The translations under genes were made by a program, and so were the position numbers. The notes under the pieces were generated by a model, which was not told where the DNA came from, did not search any database, and saw only the letters and a list, made by a program, of their open reading frames with translations. Below, one piece after another: positions 42,315 to 50,807 of a stretch of DNA of 64,000 nucleotides (position 1 is the stretch's first letter; the number at the start of each line of letters is the position of its first letter). Source of the stretch: Flavobacterium fluviatile (GTDB taxonomy: Bacteria > Bacteroidota > Bacteroidia > Flavobacteriales > Flavobacteriaceae); NCBI RefSeq assembly GCF_010645065.1, contig NZ_JAADZW010000018.1, positions 1-64,000 on the forward strand, in the 5' to 3' direction.

Positions 42315-42812
42315 TTAGCTATATTGTATTCCTTCGTCTGTATGCTTCCTTTGAAATAGTTCTTCTATATCTACCATCGGGTTTATTTGCTTTTGGACTT
42401 CGGGTTTGGCATTCTTTACATTCTGTTTACTCACTTCTGCTTTTTGTCCGTGTTTGTCAACAGTGATGCAATCAGCCCCTCCAATAGGACAGGTAGCTTT
42501 GCTGTCTTCCAGTAATATTTTTCCTTTATTAGACAAGGTGACTTTTTCATAAAAACCGCTCCATTTAGTAATCACTGCCTGACATGGCAGGTAATCACCA
42601 CTTCCGTTAGGCTGCATTTTACATTTACCAAAAGTGTTTTTCTCTAAGGTCTGACCGATTTCTTTATCTGTGGCTATGAGTTTATTTGCAGCATCTTTGT
42701 CATTCGCATAATGCTTACTATGCGTTTTTACCTTAAGTTTATCTAACTTGGGTTCTACACTAAACTTACATTTTACGGTCGCTCCTTGTACCACTACATG
42801 TTTTGCACTCAT
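42315..42812 (-). CDS. DUF4280 PAAR-like spike protein
   Basis: A 165-residue protein of the DUF4280 family: V-V-V-Q-G-A-T-V-K-C-K-F at the N-terminus, a middle G-K-C-K-M-Q-P and C-Q-A-V-I-T-K-W, and the late D-S-K-A-T-C-P-I-G-G-A-D-C-I, with cysteines at the conserved places. DUF4280 proteins act as PAAR-like tips in Bacteroidetes T6SS. It precedes the large effector by 31 bases, implying that the effector is loaded via this tip. Confidence 0.88.
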   Translation of the reverse strand: MSAKHVVVQGATVKCKFSVEPKLDKLKVKTHSKHYANDKDAANKLIATDKEIGQTLEKNTFGKCKMQPNGSGDYLPCQAVITKWSGFYEKVTLSNKGKILLEDSKATCPIGGADCITVDKHGQKAEVSKQNVKNAKPEVQKQINPMVDIEELFQRKHTDEGIQYS

Positions 42813-42860
42813 AACCTTATCTTATTTAGTTGTAAAAAAATTACTCAACTTAATTTCTAA

Positions 42861-43928
42861 TTACTTTGTTCCTTTTTCTATTTTCAAAAGCTCAATTTCA
42901 ATCGTTGTTCTTACAGGTTGAGCGTTCTCAATATTGCATTCCAGATTCATTTTCTCTATACTATAAGTATCCGAATTTAGAAAGTAAACAGCATTATAAT
43001 TCACTTTCAAATGAGCGTTTCCATATAAAAAACCAAACCCCGAATCTGTATAATTCCCTTTTTGCTCTATTCTAATGTGACCCGTGTCATCTAAATTTGG
43101 AGCCATTTTATGTTGCACTCTAAATACTGATTCTGTTTCTTTTTGTAAAGGAAATGACAAATCTTTCTCAAATCCATAATCAGCTGTATAACCTACATGA
43201 ATACCATTAAAAAAAGCCCTCAAAAAATAATCTGAACGAAGTGAACTCAATAATCTCTCTGAACTCTCAAGTGTAGATTCGACATGCTCTATATACTTTT
43301 CAACTACTTTTCCTTCATAATAATCTAAAATTTCAATTTTAATTTTTCCCCAACGGCTTTCAATTTCAGCATGATTATGAAGATCAATCCATTTACCAAA
43401 TTCATCAACAACAATTTTTAACGGATACAAAACTTCAGCTGTTTTAGCTGCCAATCCATCCATTAGTGTATCCGGTATTTTACCGTTTATATAAATATCT
43501 GGTGCTCTGTTAATTTCAAAAAGATGGTATTTATTTTTATCAGTAGCTAACCATCTTACGCTTATCTTCATTTCTGTGACATCAATCTCTTCTCCAACTT
43601 CATAAGTGTATTTCACTTTATAACTTTCGTCGATTTGTTTTGGCAAAATAGGCAGCTTATAGTTTTCTCCTAAACTAACTTTTTGAGGCTTTTTTTTAAC
43701 TTCTTCATCTTCACTTTTGGGTGGTGACAAAATCAAAAACTCCAGATGCCTGTTAAAATCCGCTTCTATCAAATCTGAAATATCACAATACATATTATGA
43801 TACCGCCTGAGTTCTTGCGCCTCATAGCCTAATTCAGCAGCGACACTTTCCAGTGTATCACCCTTTTTTATTTTATAAGTCCGGATTTTATTATATGCGG
43901 GTATCTGTGATTCTTCTATATAATACAT
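42861..43928 (-). CDS. LysM-containing T6SS-associated protein
   Basis: A 355-residue protein with an N-terminal LysM-like motif (residues about 16-65: Y-K-I-K-K-G-D-T-L-E-S-V-A-A-E-L-G-Y-E-A-Q-E-L). LysM normally binds glycans, but no signal peptide is seen. The rest is mixed alpha-beta without a named domain. Similar genes are found beside DUF4280 spikes in T6SS-iii loci, so a role in loading or adaptor binding is plausible. It lies between tssN and the spike gene in the same direction. Confidence 0.7.
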   Translation of the reverse strand: MYYIEESQIPAYNKIRTYKIKKGDTLESVAAELGYEAQELRRYHNMYCDISDLIEADFNRHLEFLILSPPKSEDEEVKKKPQKVSLGENYKLPILPKQIDESYKVKYTYEVGEEIDVTEMKISVRWLATDKNKYHLFEINRAPDIYINGKIPDTLMDGLAAKTAEVLYPLKIVVDEFGKWIDLHNHAEIESRWGKIKIEILDYYEGKVVEKYIEHVESTLESSERLLSSLRSDYFLRAFFNGIHVGYTADYGFEKDLSFPLQKETESVFRVQHKMAPNLDDTGHIRIEQKGNYTDSGFGFLYGNAHLKVNYNAVYFLNSDTYSIEKMNLECNIENAQPVRTTIEIELLKIEKGTK

Positions 43929-43949
43929 TCGTTCAGGTAGATTTAAATT

Positions 43950-44903
43950 TTATTGATTCATTTCTGCTTTTGCACCATATACAAAATCCGGATCCTTTGA
44001 CTTATCTTTTTTACTTATTTCAACCTTTTTTTCTTTTTGTCTTTTACAGATAATAACCGAGTTCTCTGTTATACCATTCATTCCCAATGTATATTTTGCA
44101 TCTACATATCTGGCTGGCTGATACCATTTTGGCTGTAGAAAAAATACCCAGTTGCAATTTTGTCCATTATGTTTCAATTGTATTTTACTCTCAGCATTGT
44201 GTTTATTATATCCCGTAACCGTATGATAAAATAAGGCTCCAAAATCAATTCTCACAGGTCCTTTTGATCTAATGGACGTGTACGTTTCGCTATCATCATC
44301 TTTTTGAATTAATAAAGTAATCAGTAAAAGATCTTTCATTTCTACATTTTCAACAACCGGAAAAGGGTTTTCTCTTTCCGGAATTTTCCATGTAACATAT
44401 TCTTTTGGAGGTATCTGCATCATATAATTAAACACTGCGTAAATTCCTGTAGGAACTATAAATACAAGAAAATGCGAACACATCAAAAAAGTTAGTCCAA
44501 TACCGCTCAATGCTGTATAAATTATGATAAATAATACACTTGAATAAAGCATTATCAAACACGAAAACAGCAATTCACTAGCAACCAGCTTCTGATTAAA
44601 CTCATTAAAATAAATGCGGTATAAATAAACATGAAGCGTCCCGAATAATAAAGAAGCTATCTGATAAAAAAGAAATTCATCTGATACTTCAGTAAATAAT
44701 TTGTTGTACCCTAAAAATCCAACAAGGGCATAAATAAGTATTGCGGAGAAAACGTAGATATAAAATTTCTTTTTATATTTTACTGCAAATTCTTTTACTT
44801 TATCACTAAATACCATTGTAAGTAAAACACTAACGGCTATAATTACAACCAAAAATACAATGAGCCTTACATCAATTAGTGCTCCTAAATGCTTTTTTAC
44901 CAT
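43950..44903 (-). CDS. tssN: T6SS transmembrane protein TssN
   Basis: A 317-residue protein with about five hydrophobic segments in residues 10-165 and a soluble C-terminal half. This is the profile of TssN, a T6SS-iii-specific component thought to form the membrane part of the apparatus in place of TssL/M. It starts 2 bases after the tssG stop. Confidence 0.82.
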   Translation of the reverse strand: MVKKHLGALIDVRLIVFLVVIIAVSVLLTMVFSDKVKEFAVKYKKKFYIYVFSAILIYALVGFLGYNKLFTEVSDEFLFYQIASLLFGTLHVYLYRIYFNEFNQKLVASELLFSCLIMLYSSVLFIIIYTALSGIGLTFLMCSHFLVFIVPTGIYAVFNYMMQIPPKEYVTWKIPERENPFPVVENVEMKDLLLITLLIQKDDDSETYTSIRSKGPVRIDFGALFYHTVTGYNKHNAESKIQLKHNGQNCNWVFFLQPKWYQPARYVDAKYTLGMNGITENSVIICKRQKEKKVEISKKDKSKDPDFVYGAKAEMNQ

Positions 44904-44905
44904 TT

Positions 44906-45832
44906 TTAAAGTCGTGTTGTAAAGCCCAACACAGGCTCATTATTAAAATTAAACTTTTCTGTTTCGTGGTTTATCAATAAGACTATTTTGACTTCAACTT
45001 CCATTGGAAAAAAGTGTTCGCAAAAACAGTCTATAAACTTTTTTATATCTCCTTCGTTTATATAATTATGAAAAGGCTTATTCACTATTGGGCCTATTTC
45101 TATGGTTACATTCATAGAATAATCCGTATATTCTTTTCCGCTGATAAAATCTACTCCTAATCTGTTTTCACCCAATACTATCTGTTCTCTTTCTTCACTT
45201 AATTCTTTAGATGTTGTAGTTTCAAAAGTTACTTTTTCATCTATTATTGTTGATAAACATTTACAGGCTAAATCTATATCTCCAACAATTTTGTATGCGT
45301 ATGGCAAAAGCCTAATAAACTTAGCCACCAAAACTGCCGGATAAATATGAGGAAGTCCCCAAAAATCATAGAAAAACTCTAATGATTTACCTGAATTAAG
45401 TTTGTACAAAAAATCTCTTTCAACACTTTCTATTTTAGTTTTGTAATGAAAAATTTCATTCTCAAAAGGACTAAAAAAGTTCCGTGCTTCAGCTTCCTGT
45501 TTTTTTTGATGCTTATGCTCCCTGATCATCTGCTGAACAGATTTATCAGTATAGTTTTCTTTTAAACTATGTATATATCCCTCCGGCAGCGTATCATAAA
45601 TACTATCTCTTGACAACAGTATATTGAGGTATTCACGTTTATCATAATTATCATCTTTAATCGAAGCTCCTAAAACATCACTTCTGTAAGCTCTCGAAAA
45701 CTGTCCCTGATTAGAAATCATAATTTCATCCTGAACAAGAGAAGTATTTTGCAGAAGTTCATTAGCAATTACTTCAGCCCTAATATCGTCTGAAATATTC
45801 TCTATCTGCCCAACAAGGTCTTCAAGATTCAT
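44906..45832 (-). CDS. tssG: T6SS baseplate subunit TssG
   Basis: A 308-residue protein in the position and of the size of TssG, with F-F-Y-D-F-W-G-L-P-H-I-Y-P near residue 157. TssG pairs with TssF in the baseplate. The frame extends to 45856 but that part overlaps the NlpC/P60 gene; Met at 45832 sits just after that stop and is chosen as the start. Confidence 0.7.
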   Translation of the reverse strand: MNLEDLVGQIENISDDIRAEVIANELLQNTSLVQDEIMISNQGQFSRAYRSDVLGASIKDDNYDKREYLNILLSRDSIYDTLPEGYIHSLKENYTDKSVQQMIREHKHQKKQEAEARNFFSPFENEIFHYKTKIESVERDFLYKLNSGKSLEFFYDFWGLPHIYPAVLVAKFIRLLPYAYKIVGDIDLACKCLSTIIDEKVTFETTTSKELSEEREQIVLGENRLGVDFISGKEYTDYSMNVTIEIGPIVNKPFHNYINEGDIKKFIDCFCEHFFPMEVEVKIVLLINHETEKFNFNNEPVLGFTTRL

Positions 45833-45833
45833 G

Positions 45834-46475
45834 TTATTTTTTCTTTGTGTCTTCATTGATTCTTCCTGCTCCTATGTATCTCAACTGAAAATATTCATCA
45901 TTAAAATTATAAATTGCCAATCCTTTGTTTGTACAGGCCAAAATCCTGTCATTATGTAAGTACAAACCAACATCTGAAATAGGATGATCTTTATCGTATC
46001 TAAAAAAAACCAAATCTCCTTCTGCTAAAAAACTTCGTCCCGTAAAAATCTGGATCAATTTTGATTTCCACATTCCGGCAGGATCTTTAGGAAGTGTAAC
46101 TTTATACACTTCACTATACAAGGACTGAACAAAATAAGAACAGTCAATTCCTTTGTCCGAAAAACTTTTTTCTTTGTAAGGTGTATTAATCCAGGGATCT
46201 ATGTATGAATATAATTTGTAATTTGTAATCTTGTTTGGTATTATGCCCATCACTATAGAATATTTTTCTTTTAAAGCTAAAACGGCATCACTTAAATTTT
46301 CTGAATTATCATTTACAACTGTCTTATTGCTTAAACCTGATTCATCCATATTAGCCTGCTTTTTGAGTGCTTCTAAAGAATAATCATATTTAAAAGGAAC
46401 CTGAGAAATATATTTCTTACTACCACAGCCTATACCTAACAGTATTGCGAGTACTAATACAATTGTTTTATTCAT
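45834..46475 (-). CDS. NlpC/P60 (C40) family lipoprotein with an atypical active site
   Basis: A 213-residue lipoprotein (hydrophobic leader, lipobox G-I-G-C-G-S). The C-terminal domain has the NlpC/P60 nucleophile region K-G-I-D-C112-S-Y-F-V-Q and the following L-P-K-D and E-G-D-L-V-F-F, but where the family has S-H-V-G-I-Y-L this protein has S-D168-V-G-L-Y-L, so the catalytic His is replaced by Asp. If active, it would cut cell-wall peptides for assembly or remodel the wall near the apparatus. It is the first gene of the minus-strand T6SS block and may be specific to T6SS-iii. Confidence 0.75.
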   Translation of the reverse strand: MNKTIVLVLAILLGIGCGSKKYISQVPFKYDYSLEALKKQANMDESGLSNKTVVNDNSENLSDAVLALKEKYSIVMGIIPNKITNYKLYSYIDPWINTPYKEKSFSDKGIDCSYFVQSLYSEVYKVTLPKDPAGMWKSKLIQIFTGRSFLAEGDLVFFRYDKDHPISDVGLYLHNDRILACTNKGLAIYNFNDEYFQLRYIGAGRINEDTKKK

Positions 46476-46631
46476 AAAAAAAATACTTATTGTTTTGCCA
46501 TTTCCATATTATGGCAATGACGAAATCATCTTTAACTTATTGATGTTTTGGATCAAAAACTGACTGGAGGTGGTATTTATCAGTTTCTATGTTTTTTTAT
46601 AAAAAATTACTTTTATAAATTATTGAGGTCG

Positions 46632-46639
46632 CAAACCTA
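46632..46639 (-). promoter_or_regulatory. Divergent T6SS promoter, minus strand
   Basis: CAAACCTA on the plus strand reads TAGGTTTG on the minus strand, a perfect -7 match, about 160 bases before the lipoprotein gene's ATG. The 12-mer TGTAAGAATTGT (46651-46662) lies 11 bases further upstream and recurs before hcp. A -33 box is not obvious. Confidence 0.5.
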
Positions 46640-46718
46640 AGAAATTATTCTGTAAGAATTGTAATAATTTTTATAAAAATTTATACTAATTATTTTACTT
46701 TTTTAAAATAATAAAAAC

Positions 46719-46726
46719 TACTTTTG
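46719..46726 (+). promoter_or_regulatory. Divergent T6SS promoter, plus strand
   Basis: TACTTTTG matches the -7 consensus and is 52 bases before the ATG at 46779. The remaining intergenic bases 46476-46778 are AT-rich and hold no gene. They form the divergent control region of the T6SS. Confidence 0.55.
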
Positions 46727-46778
46727 CCAGCAAGTTTATAAAAAATATCTTACTTAATATATTATCCTTTAGAAAAAC

Positions 46779-47831
46779 ATGAACAAAAAAAATATCGATA
46801 TCAGGGTTATATTTTTCTTTGTAATCCTTCTATTAATTGGAATTATAGCTTTTTTAATTCAGCTTTTTAATCATGTGGATTGTGAAGATGTACGATTTTA
46901 TGTTTTGGCAGAAAACCCAGGAATCGAAGAATCGATTGAGTTTTTTGATAAGACACCAAATGCAAAATCATGGAAATGGGATTTTGGTGACGGATCTGAA
47001 ACTGATGTAAGAAAACATACATTTCACGTTTATAAAAAACCTGGAAAATACTTGATTACCTTAACCATAAACGGGGAATGCATTCATAATAAAGAAATTA
47101 CAATTAAGGATAAATACATAACTGATAAAATAGGGACACCAAAAATTATCGTCTCAAAAATTATTACTGCCGGCCAGCCTACATATTTCAATTCAGAATC
47201 TGAAGACGCTAAAACCTGGGAATGGGCTTTTGGAGAAAACAAAGGAATTGATGATACCTCTGCAAATCCGGTTTATACTTTTTCGACTCCTGGTGAAAAA
47301 ACAGTTACTCTTATTGTAAACGGAAACTTTGGTACAGTAGCAAAAAAGATTATCTACGTACACCCCCGAGTAATAAAAAAAACAAATCCTCTCGATATAA
47401 CTTCTTACGAGTTCGAAAAAAAAGCAGAAGCTTTTTCATTACCCAGAGGCGCTGCAAAAAAGGATCCTCTTGAAGATATGCTGCAGTATGTACCTGTAGC
47501 TCCTAAAACTAAAACTCAAAAAGACAGCATTATATCAATTAAAAAAGCTCCTAAAATATCTGAAGATCAATTTGAAATCCTACTTAAGAAAGTCGCTGAA
47601 GGCAGTAAAGTAAAAGATGATTTCTCTGAATATTTATGTGATGATTTAGAGATTCCAATTGTAAAAAATGATACTGATTTACTTACTTTCTCACAACTAT
47701 GTGCGGCTATCAAAGGAAAAAAAATAAAAATTGAATCAATTCGTCTTAATAAGGACAAACAAAACAATTGTATTAAGGGATTGAACATTAGTTATAAAGT
47801 AAAAAAATACCTGATCTGGTCTAAAGATTAA
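46779..47831 (+). CDS. Membrane-anchored PKD-domain protein of the T6SS locus
   Basis: A 350-residue protein with one N-terminal membrane segment (about 9-30) and two PKD-type beta-sandwich domains (about 40-110: K-S-W-K-W-D-F-G-D-G-S-E and H-V-Y-K-K-P-G-K-Y-L-I-T-L-T; about 120-195: T-W-E-W-A-F-G and Y-T-F-S-T-P-G-E-K-T-V-T-L). The C-terminal third is lysine-rich with no known domain. It is transcribed with the ClpV gene 7 bases downstream. It may be one of the T6SS-iii-specific parts (TssP-R group); I cannot assign which. Confidence 0.65.
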   Translation: MNKKNIDIRVIFFFVILLLIGIIAFLIQLFNHVDCEDVRFYVLAENPGIEESIEFFDKTPNAKSWKWDFGDGSETDVRKHTFHVYKKPGKYLITLTINGECIHNKEITIKDKYITDKIGTPKIIVSKIITAGQPTYFNSESEDAKTWEWAFGENKGIDDTSANPVYTFSTPGEKTVTLIVNGNFGTVAKKIIYVHPRVIKKTNPLDITSYEFEKKAEAFSLPRGAAKKDPLEDMLQYVPVAPKTKTQKDSIISIKKAPKISEDQFEILLKKVAEGSKVKDDFSEYLCDDLEIPIVKNDTDLLTFSQLCAAIKGKKIKIESIRLNKDKQNNCIKGLNISYKVKKYLIWSKD

Positions 47832-47838
47832 AATAAGG

Positions 47839-50298
47839 ATGGAAGAAAAAAATATTTTCAGTACAGAATTACTTAGTGCATTTGAAATCGCTAAAAAAAT
47901 TGCTAAAAACAATTCAAATAAATTTTACTCGGCATCACATTTGTTAAAAGCCATTCTTAACAGAGATCTATCTTTGCTAAAACGTCTTGAGGCTATGGGC
48001 AAGGATGTTTATTATCTTGATGAATGGGCAGAGGTTCGTATGGAAGATGAGCCAAAAACTATAAATATTTCGGATGCAGAACCCAATGATCTGATTGATG
48101 AAATCATTAAAGAAGCAGAATCGGTGAGTACCATTCTGAACGAGGATGAAATTAGCATTTACGCAATCTTAGTAGCCTTAAGTTCTCCAGGGGTTGGTTT
48201 TAATTTTGATCAAATGAAGACCTACCCAATTTCCCGAAACGAATTATTAGAAAATATTGCAATTACTCCTTCTGAAGTTAACATTCCTCAAAAAGAAATA
48301 AAAAAAGGCTTTTTAAGTAAATATTGCATTCATAAAAACCTTGAAAAAAAGAACAAAAGAATTCTGGCTATTGGCCGTGAAACAGAGTTGAATACGATAA
48401 AGGAAATTCTTTGCCGATTTTCTAAACCTAACGTTTTATTAATTGGCGACAGAGGCGTCGGTAAATCAGTATTAATCGATTCACTTGTTCAAAATGTAAT
48501 TACCAATCAGATTCCTGAAGTTTTAAATAAAGTTCAGCTTTTTGAACTGGATTTATCAACCTTAATTGCGGGTGCATCCTACAAAGGCGAAATCGAAGAT
48601 CGCTTAAAAAATTGTATTCAGGAATTGAAACAATTTCCCAAAGCGATATTAATTATAGAGGAAATTTATGCTTTGCTTGATAAAAATGGAGGGGATTCCG
48701 GTGTTTCTAATGTACTCAAAGGTGAATTAGCAAAAGGATTAAACATCATTGCGACTTCAACAATTGATCAATATTCCAAAACAATTGAAAAAGAGCAAGG
48801 ACTTTCAGGGATGTTCGAAATAGTAAAATTAGAAGAATCAAATGATGAAACGCTATTCCGAATGATTCGGGAATCGATAAAACCGTATCAGGAGCATCAT
48901 AAAATACAAATTGACAATGAAACCATTACAGAATCAATCCGTTTATCCAGAAGGTATTTAAAAGAAAAAAGCTTACCGGAATCTGCAATCAATCTTATTG
49001 ATCATACTATGTCAGTTTTAAAAACATCCGGTGAAACTTATTTAAAGGAAAAACAGTCTCTTTTGGATAAATTATCACTTTTAAAGCAGAATGACAATAG
49101 CTTGTCTGAGGATCGATTACTAAAAGAATATCATTGGTTTCTTTCTGATTTAATCAATAAAACAACATTTTTAATGATTGCAGATGATGAAAATGAGCCT
49201 CAAAGCTTTGGTACTTCTGAAACCCTCCTTAAACATATAGAAACTCTCATCAATACCCTTGAAGAAAGAGCTTTGGACAAACGAATTCATATCGAAGCTT
49301 TTGACTTATCACTTATAATTGCTCAAAAAACTGGTATCCCCGCAGGAAAACTCAAAGAAGAGGAAAAGCAAAAACTGAATACTATTGAAGATGTTTTAAA
49401 CCGCAGGGTAATTGGTCAGGATCATTGTATTGCAACAGTTGCAGGATCAATTTTAGAATCAAGATCAGGACTAAGCAAAGCAGGACAGCCTATTGCCTCG
49501 TTCTTTTTCTTAGGACCTACTGGAACAGGAAAAACAGAGTTAGCTAAAAGTCTGGCGGAGTTTCTTTTTCAGGATGAAAATGCCATTATCCGATTTGATA
49601 TGTCTGAATTTAAAGAAGAACATTCTGCAGCATTGCTCTACGGAGCGCCTCCGGGATATGTAGGTTATGAAGAAGGTGGACTGCTGGTGAATAAAATAAG
49701 ACAGAAACCGTATTCAATTGTATTGTTTGATGAAATTGAAAAAGCGCATACTTCTGTGTATGATGTTTTCCTTCAAATCATGGACGAAGGAAAATTACAT
49801 GACAGATTAGGAAAAGAGGGAGATTTCTCCAACGCCATTATTCTTTTTACCTCAAATATTGGAGCAGATCACATTGTAGAAACATTCAATAACGGCCAGA
49901 TTCCAAGCTCAACCTCTTTAATGGAAATTATGTCCAATTTTTTCAGACCCGAGTTTTTAGGACGCTTGACAGAAATTGTACCTTTTGCCCCTATCAGCAA
50001 AGAAAATGCTTTAAAAATATTCGAAATCCATCTTAAAAAAGAATTTTCAGATTTGCTTCAAAATATGAAAATCGAAGTTGAAATTCCGATGGAAACCAAA
50101 CTTTATCTTGCCCAAAACGGATATAATGCAAAATACGGGGCAAGACCTATAAAAAGTATCATCAGAAGTCATTTACGAAGACCTTTGGCTAAGAAAATAA
50201 TTTCCGGGGAAGTAAAAGATGGTGATAAAATGATTGTTGTAGTTGAAAATACTGAAATAAAATGGATAAGAGAAAATGTTTTTGAAACCAATTTATAA
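47839..50298 (+). CDS. tssH: T6SS AAA+ ATPase ClpV (TssH)
   Basis: An 819-residue double AAA+ unfoldase. N-terminal Clp-N-like helices (residues about 5-60) precede the first ATPase with Walker A G-D-R-G-V-G-K-S and Walker B-like I-I-E-E-I (Glu for the usual Asp), then a middle helical region and a second ATPase with G-P-T-G-T-G-K-T and L-F-D-E-I-E-K-A-H. The C-terminal D2-small domain ends near R-P-I-K-S-I-I-R-S-H. ClpV recycles the contracted TssBC sheath. The gene converges on the lipoprotein cluster across a shared terminator. Confidence 0.88.
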   Translation: MEEKNIFSTELLSAFEIAKKIAKNNSNKFYSASHLLKAILNRDLSLLKRLEAMGKDVYYLDEWAEVRMEDEPKTINISDAEPNDLIDEIIKEAESVSTILNEDEISIYAILVALSSPGVGFNFDQMKTYPISRNELLENIAITPSEVNIPQKEIKKGFLSKYCIHKNLEKKNKRILAIGRETELNTIKEILCRFSKPNVLLIGDRGVGKSVLIDSLVQNVITNQIPEVLNKVQLFELDLSTLIAGASYKGEIEDRLKNCIQELKQFPKAILIIEEIYALLDKNGGDSGVSNVLKGELAKGLNIIATSTIDQYSKTIEKEQGLSGMFEIVKLEESNDETLFRMIRESIKPYQEHHKIQIDNETITESIRLSRRYLKEKSLPESAINLIDHTMSVLKTSGETYLKEKQSLLDKLSLLKQNDNSLSEDRLLKEYHWFLSDLINKTTFLMIADDENEPQSFGTSETLLKHIETLINTLEERALDKRIHIEAFDLSLIIAQKTGIPAGKLKEEEKQKLNTIEDVLNRRVIGQDHCIATVAGSILESRSGLSKAGQPIASFFFLGPTGTGKTELAKSLAEFLFQDENAIIRFDMSEFKEEHSAALLYGAPPGYVGYEEGGLLVNKIRQKPYSIVLFDEIEKAHTSVYDVFLQIMDEGKLHDRLGKEGDFSNAIILFTSNIGADHIVETFNNGQIPSSTSLMEIMSNFFRPEFLGRLTEIVPFAPISKENALKIFEIHLKKEFSDLLQNMKIEVEIPMETKLYLAQNGYNAKYGARPIKSIIRSHLRRPLAKKIISGEVKDGDKMIVVVENTEIKWIRENVFETNL

Positions 50299-50357
50299 GT
50301 TTTTCAATTTTTAGACCTCTTAACACTTTGGAGGCAATCGGTATCTCTATTTTCAAT

Positions 50358-50387
50358 AAAAAATGGGCCATACAGCCCATTTTTTTT
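50358..50387. terminator. Bidirectional terminator between tssH and the secretion cluster
   Basis: AAATGGGC pairs with GCCCATTT around a short loop, flanked by A-run and T-run, so it serves both the plus-strand T6SS pair and the minus-strand cluster. Confidence 0.85.
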
Positions 50388-50412
50388 AATTCCTCAAGTA
50401 TAATTAAAAGCA

Positions 50413-50805
50413 TTATCGCACCAGCTCAAAATCGTCATGTGAGAAAAACGAAACCTGTGCTTTGTAATTTGTGCCTACGATTTGCGCCTCGTTTACCCCG
50501 TTTACCAATTCTACAGGGAGCAATTGCGTACCATCTTGTGAAAAAGTCATCACATGCTCAACTCCGTTGATGGTATATCTAACCGCTTGCGGTTTTTGAG
50601 AACCTCTTTTATTACTGAATTTTGCCGTTATTGCTATTGCATATTCAGCATCCGGATTGATGCATTCGCCCGTTGAAACCGGAAAACCGTTTTTATGTAC
50701 ATAGGCTATTTCTGCTGTAATGATGTTTTCGGGTTCATCGTCCTGGGAACAACCTGAAAATACTGCCAAAACGATTGTTAAAAAAACAGCTAGTTTACTC
50801 TTCAT
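50413..50805 (-). CDS. Small lipoprotein of unknown function
   Basis: A 130-residue lipoprotein: leader then F-S-G-C-S-Q-D-D, so anchored in the outer or inner membrane. No named domain. It is the last gene of the LamG/tail-collar cluster, starting 2 bases after the stop of its upstream neighbour, and is probably made together with it. Confidence 0.7.
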   Translation of the reverse strand: MKSKLAVFLTIVLAVFSGCSQDDEPENIITAEIAYVHKNGFPVSTGECINPDAEYAIAITAKFSNKRGSQKPQAVRYTINGVEHVMTFSQDGTQLLPVELVNGVNEAQIVGTNYKAQVSFFSHDDFELVR

Positions 50806-50807
50806 GA

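Noticed and set aside
24932..50298. Extracellular contractile injection system (eCIS/PVC) instead of T6SS
   Set aside because: DUF4280 tip, TssN, TssO, TssK and ClpV are T6SS-iii parts; no eCIS-specific tail terminator, tape measure or AAA+ type was found.
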